Positions 24,386 through 32,938 of a DNA stretch of 64,000 bases are shown here, piece by piece. The notes beneath the pieces were generated by a model. It made no database searches. It saw only the letters and a list, made by a program, of their open reading frames with translations, and had not been told where the DNA came from. The translations under genes and the position numbers were made by a program. This DNA comes from Streptomyces sp. NBC_01788 (GTDB lineage: Bacteria; Actinomycetota; Actinomycetes; Streptomycetales; Streptomycetaceae), in contig NZ_CP109090.1 in the NCBI RefSeq assembly GCF_035917575.1, forward strand, positions 7,626,001 to 7,690,000, written 5' to 3'. Position 1 is the first letter of the stretch, and every line of letters begins with the position of its first letter.

Positions 24386-25300
24386 ATGCCGGGCCCATTG
24401 GAAGGCAAGGTCGCGCTGGTCGCGGGGGCGACGCGGGGAGCCGGCCGGGGAATCGCGGTCGAACTCGGCGCGGCCGGCGCCACCGTCTACGTCACCGGAC
24501 GCACCACCCGAGCCCGCCGCTCGGAGTACGACCGCCCCGAGACCATCGAGGACACCGCCGACCTGGTCACCGGGGCCGGCGGCCACGGCATCGCCGTACC
24601 GGCCGACCACCTGGAGCCCGACCAGGTCCGCGCCCTCGTGGACCGTATCGCTCGTGAGCAGGGCCGGCTCGACGTCCTCGTCAACGACATCTGGGGCGCG
24701 GAGCACCTCTTCGCCTGGGACACCCCGGTGTGGGAGCACGATCTCGACAAGGGACTGCGGCTGCTCCGGCTCGCGGTGGAGACGCACGCGATCACCAGCC
24801 ACCACGCCCTGCCGCTGATGCTCCGTCACCCCGGCGGTCTGGTCGTGGAGATGACCGACGGCACGGCCGAGTACAACGGGGACACCTACCGCGTGAACTT
24901 CTTCTACGACCTCGCCAAGGCGTCCGTCCTGCGCATGGCCTTCGCGCTCGGCCACGAACTCGGCCCGCGCGGCGCCACCGCGGTGGCCCTCACCCCCGGC
25001 TGGCTGCGCTCGGAGCTGATGCTCGACCACTTCGGGGTCCGGGAGGACAACTGGCGCGACGCCCTGGAGAACGTCCCGCACTTCGCCATCTCCGAGACCC
25101 CGCGCTTCGCGGGCCGCGCCGTGGCCGCCCTGGCCGCGGACCCGGAGGTGGCCCGCTGGAACGGCCGGTCCCTGTCCAGCGGCGGCCTCGCCCGGGTCTA
25201 CGGCTTCACCGACCTCGACGGCAGCCGCCCCGACGCCTGGCGCTACCTCGTCGAGGTCCAGGACGCGGGCCGGCCTGCCGATCCGACCGGCTACCGCTGA
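24386..25300 (+). CDS. SDR family oxidoreductase
   Basis: 304 residues from ATG 24386, chosen because GGGAGG lies 7 nt upstream; an ATG 63 bp earlier has no such site. The Rossmann motif is AGATRGAGRG (residues ~13-22), NDIWG replaces the usual NNAG, and the active site is YDLAK in RVNFFYDLAKASVL. The C-terminal part (RWNGRSLSSGGLARVYGFTDLDG) resembles a subgroup of actinobacterial SDRs of about 300 residues. NAD(P)-linked oxidation or reduction of an unknown carbonyl/alcohol is expected. Confidence 0.88.
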   Translation: MPGPLEGKVALVAGATRGAGRGIAVELGAAGATVYVTGRTTRARRSEYDRPETIEDTADLVTGAGGHGIAVPADHLEPDQVRALVDRIAREQGRLDVLVNDIWGAEHLFAWDTPVWEHDLDKGLRLLRLAVETHAITSHHALPLMLRHPGGLVVEMTDGTAEYNGDTYRVNFFYDLAKASVLRMAFALGHELGPRGATAVALTPGWLRSELMLDHFGVREDNWRDALENVPHFAISETPRFAGRAVAALAADPEVARWNGRSLSSGGLARVYGFTDLDGSRPDAWRYLVEVQDAGRPADPTGYR

Positions 25301-25366
25301 CGGGGTGCCGCCGAACGCGCCTCATCCGACCGCGCCCTGACGGCCCGCAAGGCGGTCGAGGGGCAG

Positions 25367-25372
25367 TAGGTT
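25367..25372 (+). promoter_or_regulatory. -10 box of leaderless SDR transcript
   Basis: TAGGTT ends 6 nt before the ATG at 25379, consistent with a leaderless mRNA separate from the upstream SDR gene. Confidence 0.4.
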
Positions 25373-25378
25373 CGGCGC

Positions 25379-26185
25379 ATGACGGACAGCGGGCGATTCG
25401 ACGGGTACGGGGTTCTCATCACCGGCGCGGGCCGGGGCATCGGCGCGGCCACCGCGCGCAGGCTGGCGGAGGAGGGGGCCGGGGTCCTGGTCACCGACGT
25501 GGACGGGGACGTGGCGGAGCGGACGGCGGCGGCGCTGCGCGAACGCGGACTCACCGCGCGGGCACATGAGTTGGACGTCGCGGACCGGGACGCCGTCCCG
25601 GCGGCGGTGGAACTGGCCGTCCGTACCTTCGGATCCCTCGACGTCCTGGTCAACTGCGCGGCGCACTGCACGCCCGACACCCCGCTGTTCGAGGACGACC
25701 CGGAAGCGGTGTGGGCCCGCGACCTCGACGTCACCCTGACCGGCGCCTACCGCTGCTGCCGCGCCGCCCTGCCCCACCTGGCGGCGGCCGGCAGGGGAGT
25801 GATCGTCAGCATCGGCTCGGTCAACGGCGTCCAGGACTTCGGCAACCACGGCTACAGCGCGGCCAAGGCGGGGCTGGCCTCGCTCACCCGCACCCTCGCC
25901 GGACACGCCGCCGCCCGCGGGGTCCGCGTCAACCTGGTGGTGCCGGGCACGGTCCGCACCTCGGCCTGGGAGGGACGGGAGGCCGAACTCGACCGGGTCC
26001 GCGACCTGTACCCGCTGGGCCGGGTCGGGGAACCGGAGGACATCGCCGCCGCGGTGGCCTTCCTCGCCTCCCGCGACGCGGCCTGGATCACCGGCACCAC
26101 CCTGACCGTCGACGGCGGCCTCACCGCGGTCAACACCGCTTTCCGCGCTGCCGTTCAGGAGGAGCGGGAGGAGGCCGACACCTGA
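25379..26185 (+). CDS. SDR family oxidoreductase (classical)
   Basis: 268 residues of a classical short-chain dehydrogenase: cofactor motif TGAGRGIG (residues ~15-22), VTDVDGD after strand 2 suggesting NAD preference, NCAAH for NNAG, catalytic Ser in VSIGSVNG, YSAAK, and the C-terminal DGG tail (LTVDGGLTAVN). The substrate is unknown. It has its own leaderless-type promoter 78 bp after the previous SDR gene. Confidence 0.9.
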   Translation: MTDSGRFDGYGVLITGAGRGIGAATARRLAEEGAGVLVTDVDGDVAERTAAALRERGLTARAHELDVADRDAVPAAVELAVRTFGSLDVLVNCAAHCTPDTPLFEDDPEAVWARDLDVTLTGAYRCCRAALPHLAAAGRGVIVSIGSVNGVQDFGNHGYSAAKAGLASLTRTLAGHAAARGVRVNLVVPGTVRTSAWEGREAELDRVRDLYPLGRVGEPEDIAAAVAFLASRDAAWITGTTLTVDGGLTAVNTAFRAAVQEEREEADT

Positions 26186-26321
26186 AGGCGCCCTGCCCCG
26201 GCCCGAACTGACGGCCAGTTGTCACCGTTTCGTCTCGGTGCGCGAAGCTCCGCAACCGATGTGCCCCGCCACGGGTCTAGGTGTCGGGAAGTGCCGGAAC
26301 GCACCGAGGGGCAGGGCCGTC

Positions 26322-27017
26322 ATGAGAGACATCGGCAGGCGGGGAGCGGTCGTACTGGGCGTCACGGGACTGGTGGCGCCACTCACACTCGCGCTCGGTA
26401 CCGCACCGGCGCAGGCGGCGAGTTGCACGACGCAGGCGGGGCCGTACCAGAAGAAGGTGGAGAAGTTCCTCGGGCGGCCGGTGGACGGACGGCAGTCGGC
26501 CGCCGACTGCAAGGCCATACAGGCCTTCCAGAACAAGCACGGCATCACGCCGAACATCGGCTACGCGGGTTCCGTCACCTGGGGCGTGATGGACCTCATG
26601 AACAAGCAGAAGGCCGTGGGCAAGAAGCCCAACAAGAGCGGCAAGTGCCCGGTCAACAAGGGCCGTATCGCCTGCGTCGACCTCACCCTCCAGCTCAGCT
26701 GGATCCAGGACGGCAGCCGGCTCGTCTACGGGCCGGTCCCGGTGCGCACGGGACGCAAGGGGTACGCGACCCGCACCGGACTGAAGAAGATCTACTGGCG
26801 GGACGTCGACCACTACTCGACCCTCTACAACGTGCGGATGCCCTACAGCCAGTTCTTCGACGGCGGCCAGGCCTTCCACTCCGTCGGTCTGAGCATGTGG
26901 AACCCGCCGGGCTCGCACGGCTGCGTGAACATGACGACGAAGGACGCCAAGAAGTACTGGTCGCTGCTGAAGAAGGGCAGCAACGTCTTCGTCTACGGCC
27001 GCAAGCCGGGTTCCTGA
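26322..27017 (+). CDS. Secreted L,D-transpeptidase with peptidoglycan-binding-like domain
   Basis: 231 residues from ATG 26322. A signal peptide (MRDIGRRGAVVLGVTGLVAPLTLALG, cut after AQA at ~30) leads to a short PG-binding-1-like domain (YQKKVEKFLGRPVDGRQSAADCKAIQAFQNKHG) and a YkuD catalytic domain with H199 and C201 in SHGCVNM and an upstream His in AFHSVG. Such enzymes form 3-3 crosslinks in cell-wall peptidoglycan outside the membrane or attach proteins to it. Asn-Met follows Cys-Val where many YkuD enzymes have SHGCIR/VRL. Confidence 0.9.
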   Translation: MRDIGRRGAVVLGVTGLVAPLTLALGTAPAQAASCTTQAGPYQKKVEKFLGRPVDGRQSAADCKAIQAFQNKHGITPNIGYAGSVTWGVMDLMNKQKAVGKKPNKSGKCPVNKGRIACVDLTLQLSWIQDGSRLVYGPVPVRTGRKGYATRTGLKKIYWRDVDHYSTLYNVRMPYSQFFDGGQAFHSVGLSMWNPPGSHGCVNMTTKDAKKYWSLLKKGSNVFVYGRKPGS

Positions 27018-27115
27018 CCTGCGGAATTGACGTGATGAGCAACACGGTCTGATATGTCCGTATCGCTCGCACTTATTCACAGCGCCTTCACGTCGGGCGG
27101 CATATGCTTCACGGC

Positions 27116-27289
27116 ATGTCCACCAGTGTTGAACCCGCATCCGAGCGATCGGCCGCGGAGGTCAACGAGGAGATCCGGGCGCTGTGGCTCAGGTCGGGCG
27201 GGATACTGACCACCGAACAGCGCGAGGAGTACCAGCGCCTGGTGATGGAGTGGGCCGCGGCCGCCCCGCACTCCGCGAGGGCGGCCTGA
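27116..27289 (+). CDS. Small conserved hypothetical protein
   Basis: 57 residues from ATG 27116; another ATG lies four codons upstream (27104). The product is acidic and helical (SAAEVNEEIRALWLRSGGILTTEQREEYQRLVMEWAAAA) with no membrane segment or metal motif. Similar short proteins are widespread in Streptomyces, but none that I know has a function. Strong GC3 bias supports a real gene. Convergent with the protease that follows. Confidence 0.65.
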   Translation: MSTSVEPASERSAAEVNEEIRALWLRSGGILTTEQREEYQRLVMEWAAAAPHSARAA

Positions 27290-27354
27290 GCCGGCCCCGT
27301 CCTCCGACCTCCGTCTTCGGTCCGGCCGCGGCCACCCGCCGTCCACGCCCTTCA

Positions 27355-28728
27355 TCAGCTCCACGTCGCCGAGTAGTACCTCTGGTAGGCCTTCCGGTCC
27401 CGTTCCGCACGGATCCAGCGGGTGGCCACCAGGGCGATCAGACTGCCGCCCATGACCAGAAGGCCGGGCCCGACGTTCTGCGGGTCCGACAACCGGGAGA
27501 GCAGTGCGGTCCCGTCCGGGATGCCGGTCACCGGTGCCGAGGAGCCGGGGGAGGCCGCGCCCGGCGCGATGGCGCTGTGGGTCGCCGCGGCGGACGGCTG
27601 CGTGCTCGGCCCGGTGCCCAGCCGCGCCTCGGACACGATCAGCCGCACATCGAGGGCGGAGAGCGCCTTGGTGACCGGCTGGAAGAACGTCGTGCCGCCC
27701 GTCGTGCAGTCGCCGCTGCCGCCCGAGGTCACCCCCAGGGCGATGCCCTCGGAGAACAGCGGACCGCCGCTGTCGCCCGGCTCCGCGCACACCGAGGTCC
27801 GGATGAGGCCGGTGACGGTGCCCTCCGGGTAGTTCACGGTCGCGCCCAGGCCGGTCACCTCGCCGTCGCGCAGCCCGCTCGTGCTGCCGCTGCGGAACAC
27901 CCGCTGACCCACGGCCGGATCGCCCGCTCCCGTGATCCTTACGCCGTTGCCGCCGCCGATCGCCACCACGTCGGCGCCCGGGCCCGCACTGCCGGAGTCG
28001 TACCGCACCAGCGAGAAGTCACCGCCGGGGAAGGAACCGGCGACCGTCCTGCCGAGCTGCTGATCGCCCTGGCCGTCGGCGAACCAGATGGAACCGTTGG
28101 GCCCGCAGTGGCCCGCGGTGAGGATGTAGTCGCTCCGCCCGTCGGTCACGTTGAAACCCGCCGAGCAGCGCCCGCCGGTCGACAGGATGGGCTGCGCCCC
28201 GTTGAGACGGGTGGTGAAGGTGCCCTTGGTGCGCTCCATGCGCACAAAGCCGCCGATCCTGCTCGCGACCTCGGTCATCCGGGCCCAGTCGGCGGCGGAG
28301 ACCGTGCTGTCGCCCTCGACCGTCACCTGGTTGGCGCGGTAGTCCATCACCCAGGCCGTGCCGGTCACCCGGGGCGCCGCGCGCAGCGTCGTGGTGGCCG
28401 CCTTCAGCTCGTTCATGCTGTGCCGCACGATCTTCGCCTCGGCGCCCGCCCGCCGCACCTCCGCGGCCGCCCGGTCGTCGGTCACGGCGACCACCGGACG
28501 CCCGTCGGAGCCGATCCAGCTGCCCGCCGTGCGGGAGGCGCCCAGCCGGGCCACCAGGGCGGCGCCGGACGTGCCGGGCGTGTCGGCCGGCCCCGCGGTG
28601 CCGCGCGCCGCGGCGGGAGGCTCGCTCGCCATCGCCGCCTGCGCGACCATCGCTCCTCCCAGGAGGAGTCCCGCGACGGCCGTCAGCCGTGTCACCCGCC
28701 GGACGACCCGTCGTCGTGCGTGCCCCAT
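27355..28728 (-). CDS. S1 family serine protease with C-terminal membrane anchor
   Basis: 457 residues from ATG 28728, preceded by GGGAG at a 7-nt spacing. A signal peptide (RRRVVRRVTRLTAVAGLLLGG, cut near AMA) and a ~140-residue pro-region precede the chymotrypsin-like domain with H207 (TAGHCG), D237 (GGDFSLV) and S320 (GDSGGP). After it come a Ser/Ala/Pro linker and a transmembrane helix (about 419-440, GPGLLVMGGSLIALVATRW) with a short basic cytoplasmic tail. The anchor would hold the protease on the outer face of the membrane, unlike the freely secreted paralogue at 3244. A sorting motif is absent. Confidence 0.9.
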   Translation of the reverse strand: MGHARRRVVRRVTRLTAVAGLLLGGAMVAQAAMASEPPAAARGTAGPADTPGTSGAALVARLGASRTAGSWIGSDGRPVVAVTDDRAAAEVRRAGAEAKIVRHSMNELKAATTTLRAAPRVTGTAWVMDYRANQVTVEGDSTVSAADWARMTEVASRIGGFVRMERTKGTFTTRLNGAQPILSTGGRCSAGFNVTDGRSDYILTAGHCGPNGSIWFADGQGDQQLGRTVAGSFPGGDFSLVRYDSGSAGPGADVVAIGGGNGVRITGAGDPAVGQRVFRSGSTSGLRDGEVTGLGATVNYPEGTVTGLIRTSVCAEPGDSGGPLFSEGIALGVTSGGSGDCTTGGTTFFQPVTKALSALDVRLIVSEARLGTGPSTQPSAAATHSAIAPGAASPGSSAPVTGIPDGTALLSRLSDPQNVGPGLLVMGGSLIALVATRWIRAERDRKAYQRYYSATWS

Positions 28729-28858
28729 GCATGGCTCCCGAACCCGAACGCGCGGCCTCAACACCGCGGAGCGCTACGGTCGTTGAGCGCCCCTTCTCCA
28801 TACGTGGCGCGGCGCGGTCGTGTTCAGCGCCCGGGTGATCTTCCTCGGGCGGGCCCGC

Positions 28859-29911
28859 TCAACAGGGCAGCCGCGCCCCCGATCCGGCCCGCGGCTCGGG
28901 GCCGGGGCCGTCCGGGAACGGATTGAGGCGGGCCCAGCTCGGGGCGTCCCCCCAGACGGAGGCCGCACCGATATAGGGGCGCAGCAGCGCGGTGAGCACC
29001 GGGTCGCCGTACCCGTTCAGCTCGTCGGAGGCGAGCTTGCGGGCGACGCCGGCGAGGAAGTCGGCGAGCTGCACCCGAGGATCGCTCCGTGAGTGGACGA
29101 GTTCCACGCCGTCCAGGGCCACCCCCTGCTGCCGGGCCGTCCGCAGGAGCCAGTCGACACGGTCGGGGGTGAGCATGTTCTGCCGGTCGTGCACGAGCCG
29201 CACGGCGATGCCCGGCGCGCTCCACAGCGCGGCCGTCCGCACGATCGCGGGCAGCAGCGGGTTGAGCACGGGGATCAGGGGCGGGCCCGCGGCGACCCGG
29301 GCCCGGTAGGCCTCGGCGCGCTCACGGCTGCCCGCCAGCCGTTCCAGGACCGCCGCGGCCGGTTCGGAAGCCTCCCACGCCGCCGCCCGCCGCAGCTCCT
29401 GGACGTCGGTGAAGAAGGCGTCCACCGGGTCCGCGGGATCCGCGTCGCTTCTGGCCCGCAGCAGCCGGTTGGCCGCCCGCAGGAACCGCCGCCAGCCGTC
29501 CGCGCCGAGGGCCTCGCGCCCCGCCCTGTACAGGGCGTCCGCCCCGGCCGCGTCCCCGAGCAGCACGTCAAGGGCCCGGTCCACCACGAAGAACGCCTTC
29601 TCGGTGAGGTCCACGCGGGCGTGCCCGTACATCGGCCCGGCGGGGGAGAGCACCCACTCCAGTACCGCCCGGTGCTTCTCCCGCAGCAGGTGGTTGGCCT
29701 TGTACTCCTCCGCGGGCGAGCGGATCCGGTGCCGTATCTCCTGCACGCACCCGGCCGCGGACTCCACCGGGAGCAGCACACTGGCGTGCGCGAAGACGTC
29801 GGTGTTGCCGTCGATGAGGTTCTCGCCGTCCGACCCCGACTCGTCACAGGCGACCTCCCGTACCCCGTCCCGCGCCATCCGCCCGCCCCCGTCCTCGTCG
29901 TCCCGGAACAC
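28859..29911 (-). CDS. DUF3800-like protein
   Basis: 350 residues from GTG 29911, with ATG 29878 as an alternative (339 residues). The N-terminal CDESGSDGENLI and FAHASVLL, basic helix EYKANHLL, central KAFFVVDRALDVLLG, and C-terminal VHSRSDPRVQLADFLAGVARK resemble DUF3800 proteins, whose Asp/Glu pattern suggests an RNase-H-like nuclease fold. DUF3800 genes are often near mobile or defence genes, but none is recognised here. Function is not established. Confidence 0.6.
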   Translation of the reverse strand: MFRDDEDGGGRMARDGVREVACDESGSDGENLIDGNTDVFAHASVLLPVESAAGCVQEIRHRIRSPAEEYKANHLLREKHRAVLEWVLSPAGPMYGHARVDLTEKAFFVVDRALDVLLGDAAGADALYRAGREALGADGWRRFLRAANRLLRARSDADPADPVDAFFTDVQELRRAAAWEASEPAAAVLERLAGSRERAEAYRARVAAGPPLIPVLNPLLPAIVRTAALWSAPGIAVRLVHDRQNMLTPDRVDWLLRTARQQGVALDGVELVHSRSDPRVQLADFLAGVARKLASDELNGYGDPVLTALLRPYIGAASVWGDAPSWARLNPFPDGPGPEPRAGSGARLPC

Positions 29912-30073
29912 AGCCCGAGTCTCCCACCCTCACCCCCGTCCCAGGGGCTGCCGGCCACGCGAGGGGTCAACGGATCCGCGACCGGGGGGAACCGCCGGAA
30001 TCCGCGTCGCCCTCCGGCCGCGTGGCAGCCGCCGTTCGCGGTACCCGCTGCACTAACGTCTGCCGTTCGGGTC

Positions 30074-31420
30074 ATGCCGGGTCGAACCGGACGAATGGCT
30101 CAGGTGTGCGAGGCGCTGCGAGACGACGGGGCGGGTGCGGTGAAGGGGATCTGGGCCAGGAGCCAGGGGGGCCGGGTCAGGTGTCGGCTGATCGGACAGT
30201 GGCTCACCGGTCATGCGGGCTGGTGTCTGGCCGCCTCCGTGGCGGTGCACGTCGTCGCCGTCGTCACCCACCCGACGCATCCGCTGGACCTGCGCGTCTA
30301 CCGCGAGGCCGCGCCGCACGTGCTCTCCGGCGGTCTGTACGACTACGCGCTGCTCACCACCCCGCCCATCCCGCGGTTGCCGTTCACCTACCCGCCCTTC
30401 GCCGCGCTGGTGTTCCTGCCGTTGTCGCGGCTTCCGTGGGCGGTACTGGTCGCGCTCTGGCAGACGCTGTCCGTGGCGGCCCTGGTCGTCGTCGCCGTGT
30501 GCGCGGTGCGGCTGCTGGGCCCGCGCCCGGGCGTCCGGGGCCGGCGGCAGGCGCTGCTCTGGGCAGCCGCCGGGCTGTGGCTGGAACCCGTGCGCCACAC
30601 CCTCGACCAGGGCCAGGTCAACCTGCTGCTGGGAGCCGTGGTCCTGTGGGGTCTTGCCGTGCCGCGCGCCGCGCCGGGCAGGGGAGCGGGGGTGGGCCTG
30701 GCGGCGGCGGTGAAGCTGACCCCGGCCGTCGGCGGTCTGTACCTGCTGGCGACCCGGCAGTGGCGGGCCGCCGCGTGGGCGGTCGCGACCGCGGCCCTGG
30801 CGACCGCGCTCGCCTGGGGCATCGCCCCGCGCGAGTCAGCCCGCTACTGGTCCACGCTCGTCACGGACACCGGCAGGGTCGGCCCCGTCTGGTCGGTGCG
30901 CAACCAGTCACTGCGCGGGGCCGTCGCCCGACTGCTCGGTCAGGACGCCACCGCCACCATGGTCCTCTGGGCCGTGCTCGCCCTGGTGACGGTGGCGCTG
31001 GTCGGTGCCCTGCGCGCGGGCCTGCGACGGCACGACCTGCTCGGCGTGCTGGTCGCCGTGGAGCTGTACGGGCTGCTGGTGAGCCCCGTCTCGTGGAGCC
31101 ACCACTGGATCTGGTGCCTGCCCGCCATGATCTGGCTGGCCCACGGCCCCCTTCGCGGCCGCCCGCTCAGCCGGGTCACGCTCGGGTTGTGGGCCGTGGT
31201 CACCGTGGCCCGCGTGGTGCCCGCCCTGATCGGCGCCGAGGACCACGAGGTCCACCCCGGCGCCTATCCGGCGCTGCTCGCCTGGCCCGGCTGCGTCTAC
31301 GCCGGATGCGCCGTGCTGACGCTCGCCGCCGTCGCGCGCGGAGCCGGGGAACACGACCGGCCGGTCCTCGCCGCCGGCGGTGCGCGGGAGCGGGATCGCT
31401 CGGAGGTCGCGGGCGGCTGA
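30074..31420 (+). CDS. GT87 family (DUF2029) polyprenol-dependent mannosyltransferase-like membrane protein
   Basis: 448 residues from ATG 30074 (ATG 30095 is equally possible), close behind a TAACGT -10 box at 30054. It has about ten transmembrane helices and the GT-C first-loop acidic motif DLRVYREAAPHVLSGGLYDY, then LPFTYPPFAALVF, LDQGQVNLLLGAVVLWG, AAAVKLTPAVGGLYLL and VSPVSWSHHWIW, the pattern of DUF2029/GT87 enzymes. In actinobacteria these use polyprenyl-phosphate-mannose (or arabinose) to extend cell-envelope glycans. The exact acceptor is unknown. Confidence 0.88.
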   Translation: MPGRTGRMAQVCEALRDDGAGAVKGIWARSQGGRVRCRLIGQWLTGHAGWCLAASVAVHVVAVVTHPTHPLDLRVYREAAPHVLSGGLYDYALLTTPPIPRLPFTYPPFAALVFLPLSRLPWAVLVALWQTLSVAALVVVAVCAVRLLGPRPGVRGRRQALLWAAAGLWLEPVRHTLDQGQVNLLLGAVVLWGLAVPRAAPGRGAGVGLAAAVKLTPAVGGLYLLATRQWRAAAWAVATAALATALAWGIAPRESARYWSTLVTDTGRVGPVWSVRNQSLRGAVARLLGQDATATMVLWAVLALVTVALVGALRAGLRRHDLLGVLVAVELYGLLVSPVSWSHHWIWCLPAMIWLAHGPLRGRPLSRVTLGLWAVVTVARVVPALIGAEDHEVHPGAYPALLAWPGCVYAGCAVLTLAAVARGAGEHDRPVLAAGGARERDRSEVAGG

Positions 31421-31452
31421 CCGCCGGCCACCTCCACTCCAGGTGCCGTCCG

Positions 31453-31866
31453 TCAGCTCCAGGCGCCGTAGGGCTCGTCGACCAGCTGGAACACCGGCTC
31501 GCCGCGCACCGGGTCCTTCGCCGTGGACAGCCGCACCCGGTCCCCGCCGTGGATGCCGATGGGCGGTCCCATGACCCGGCCCCGTACGACGAAGCCCTCG
31601 CTCATCTCGACCAGCGAAACATTGCGCGCGGCGGGGGAGTTGCGGTTCACCACCGTGGAGTGGCGGACCGTGCCCGTCCCCGCGCTGCGCTCGGTGCGCA
31701 GGTCGCTGCCCCGGCAGACGGGGCACAGCAGCCGGTGGTACACGGCCGTGCCGCACCACGTGCAGCGCTGGAAGTACAGGGCCTGCGTGTCGCGGGCCGT
31801 GGGCGCGAGAAGGCCGGTCGTGGTGCCGGCCGCCCGGGGAACGGTGTTGCCTGAGAGGTAGTACAC
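31453..31866 (-). CDS. DUF35 Zn-ribbon/OB-fold protein
   Basis: 137 residues from GTG 31866, chosen because GGGAG lies 9 nt upstream. A Zn-ribbon CTWCGTAVYHRLLCPVC provides four cysteines; an OB-fold follows (GTVRHSTVVNRNS...VVRGRVMGPPIGIHGGDRVRL). Proteins of this type act with thiolase-like or acyl-CoA enzymes in lipid and steroid metabolism, but no such partner is adjacent here. The TetR gene at 32014 is on the same strand upstream. Confidence 0.85.
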   Translation of the reverse strand: MYYLSGNTVPRAAGTTTGLLAPTARDTQALYFQRCTWCGTAVYHRLLCPVCRGSDLRTERSAGTGTVRHSTVVNRNSPAARNVSLVEMSEGFVVRGRVMGPPIGIHGGDRVRLSTAKDPVRGEPVFQLVDEPYGAWS

Positions 31867-32013
31867 GCTGGTCAACTCCCTGCGCTGGGCCGGAATCCCG
31901 CGTGCGCGGCGTACCCGGGCACGCACGTGCGCGGTGGGTCGCGCCACCGTGCACGGCCACAGAGTATGGCACTGGGTGTCACTCGTAAATGCACTGCGTA
32001 CCCTTGATTGCCC

Positions 32014-32775
32014 TCAACTCCCGGGCGGACGGCCCTCCGCGAGCGCCGTCTCGACCTCCCGCACCACCTGCCACAGGGGCGCTCCGCGCCGTGCGACCAC
32101 GACGACCACGTCGTCCCGCGCCGCCCCGGGCGCCCGTTCGGCGCGAGGGGCGGCCGGGTCGCGGAAGGCGGTCTGCACATGGTTCAGCGCGTGGTCCACC
32201 GCGGCGCCCGCGTCGCCGAGGCCGTCCGAACGCAGCCACGTGCGCAGGGCGTTGTTGTGCGCCGCCACCACGGCCGCCGCGATCACGTCCGCCCGCAGGG
32301 TCCCGTCGCGCCGCCCCGCGAACCGGGCCCGCAGATATCCGGCCAGCGCGCGCTCGTAGCGCCACACCACCGACAACTCGTAGGCCCGCAGCCCCGGTAC
32401 GCGCTTGGTGATCCGGTAGCGCTGGACGGAGAACGCCGGGTTCTCCGCGTACATCCGCAGGACCAGCCGGGCCGCGTCGCAGGCCCGCCGCACGGGCTCG
32501 TCCTCGTCGCCGCCGGCGGCGAGGAAGGTCGTCATGTCGGCCAGACACCGCTCGTGGTCGGGGAAGACCACGTCCTCCTTGGAGGGGAAGTAGCGGAAGA
32601 AGGACCGCCGTCCGACCCCGGCGAGCGCCACGATGTCGTCGACGGTGGTCTGTTCGTAGCCGCGCTCCAGGAACAGCCGGAACGCCGCCCCCACGAGGGC
32701 CTCCCGCATGGGTGGCCGCCCGGCCGCCGACCGCGCCTTCTCACCGCGGCGGGACGCGGCAGTGCTGGAGCTCAT
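32014..32775 (-). CDS. TetR family transcriptional regulator
   Basis: 253 residues from ATG 32775. A basic N-terminus leads to a TetR helix-turn-helix, MREALVGAAFRLFLERGYEQTTVDDIVALAGVGRRSFFRYFPSKEDVVF, and a helical effector domain (about 80-190), followed by an Arg/Ala-rich tail with VVVVVARRGAPLWQVVREVE. It is divergent from the ATP-grasp gene at 32939; an inverted repeat lies between them. Confidence 0.88.
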   Translation of the reverse strand: MSSSTAASRRGEKARSAAGRPPMREALVGAAFRLFLERGYEQTTVDDIVALAGVGRRSFFRYFPSKEDVVFPDHERCLADMTTFLAAGGDEDEPVRRACDAARLVLRMYAENPAFSVQRYRITKRVPGLRAYELSVVWRYERALAGYLRARFAGRRDGTLRADVIAAAVVAAHNNALRTWLRSDGLGDAGAAVDHALNHVQTAFRDPAAPRAERAPGAARDDVVVVVARRGAPLWQVVREVETALAEGRPPGS

Positions 32776-32809
32776 GGACGGGAACGTAGCACCCGGGCGG
32801 GCACCGATG

Positions 32810-32843
32810 GCACTCGGTGCAGCCTGTCGAGGGAACCGAGTGC
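32810..32843. promoter_or_regulatory. Inverted repeat between tetR and ATP-grasp gene
   Basis: GCACTCGGT (32810-32818) and ACCGAGTGC (32835-32843) are perfect 9-bp inverted arms 16 bp apart, 35-68 bp upstream of the tetR ATG. This is a candidate TetR operator, or two half-sites. Confidence 0.55.
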
Positions 32844-32938
32844 AACAGGGGGGCATCCGGCGGTCCCCGCAGTAACCTTTCCTCACCCTCGCCCGCTCCT
32901 CGTCCGTCCCACCGGACACCTCGCTCCAGGAGACGCCC

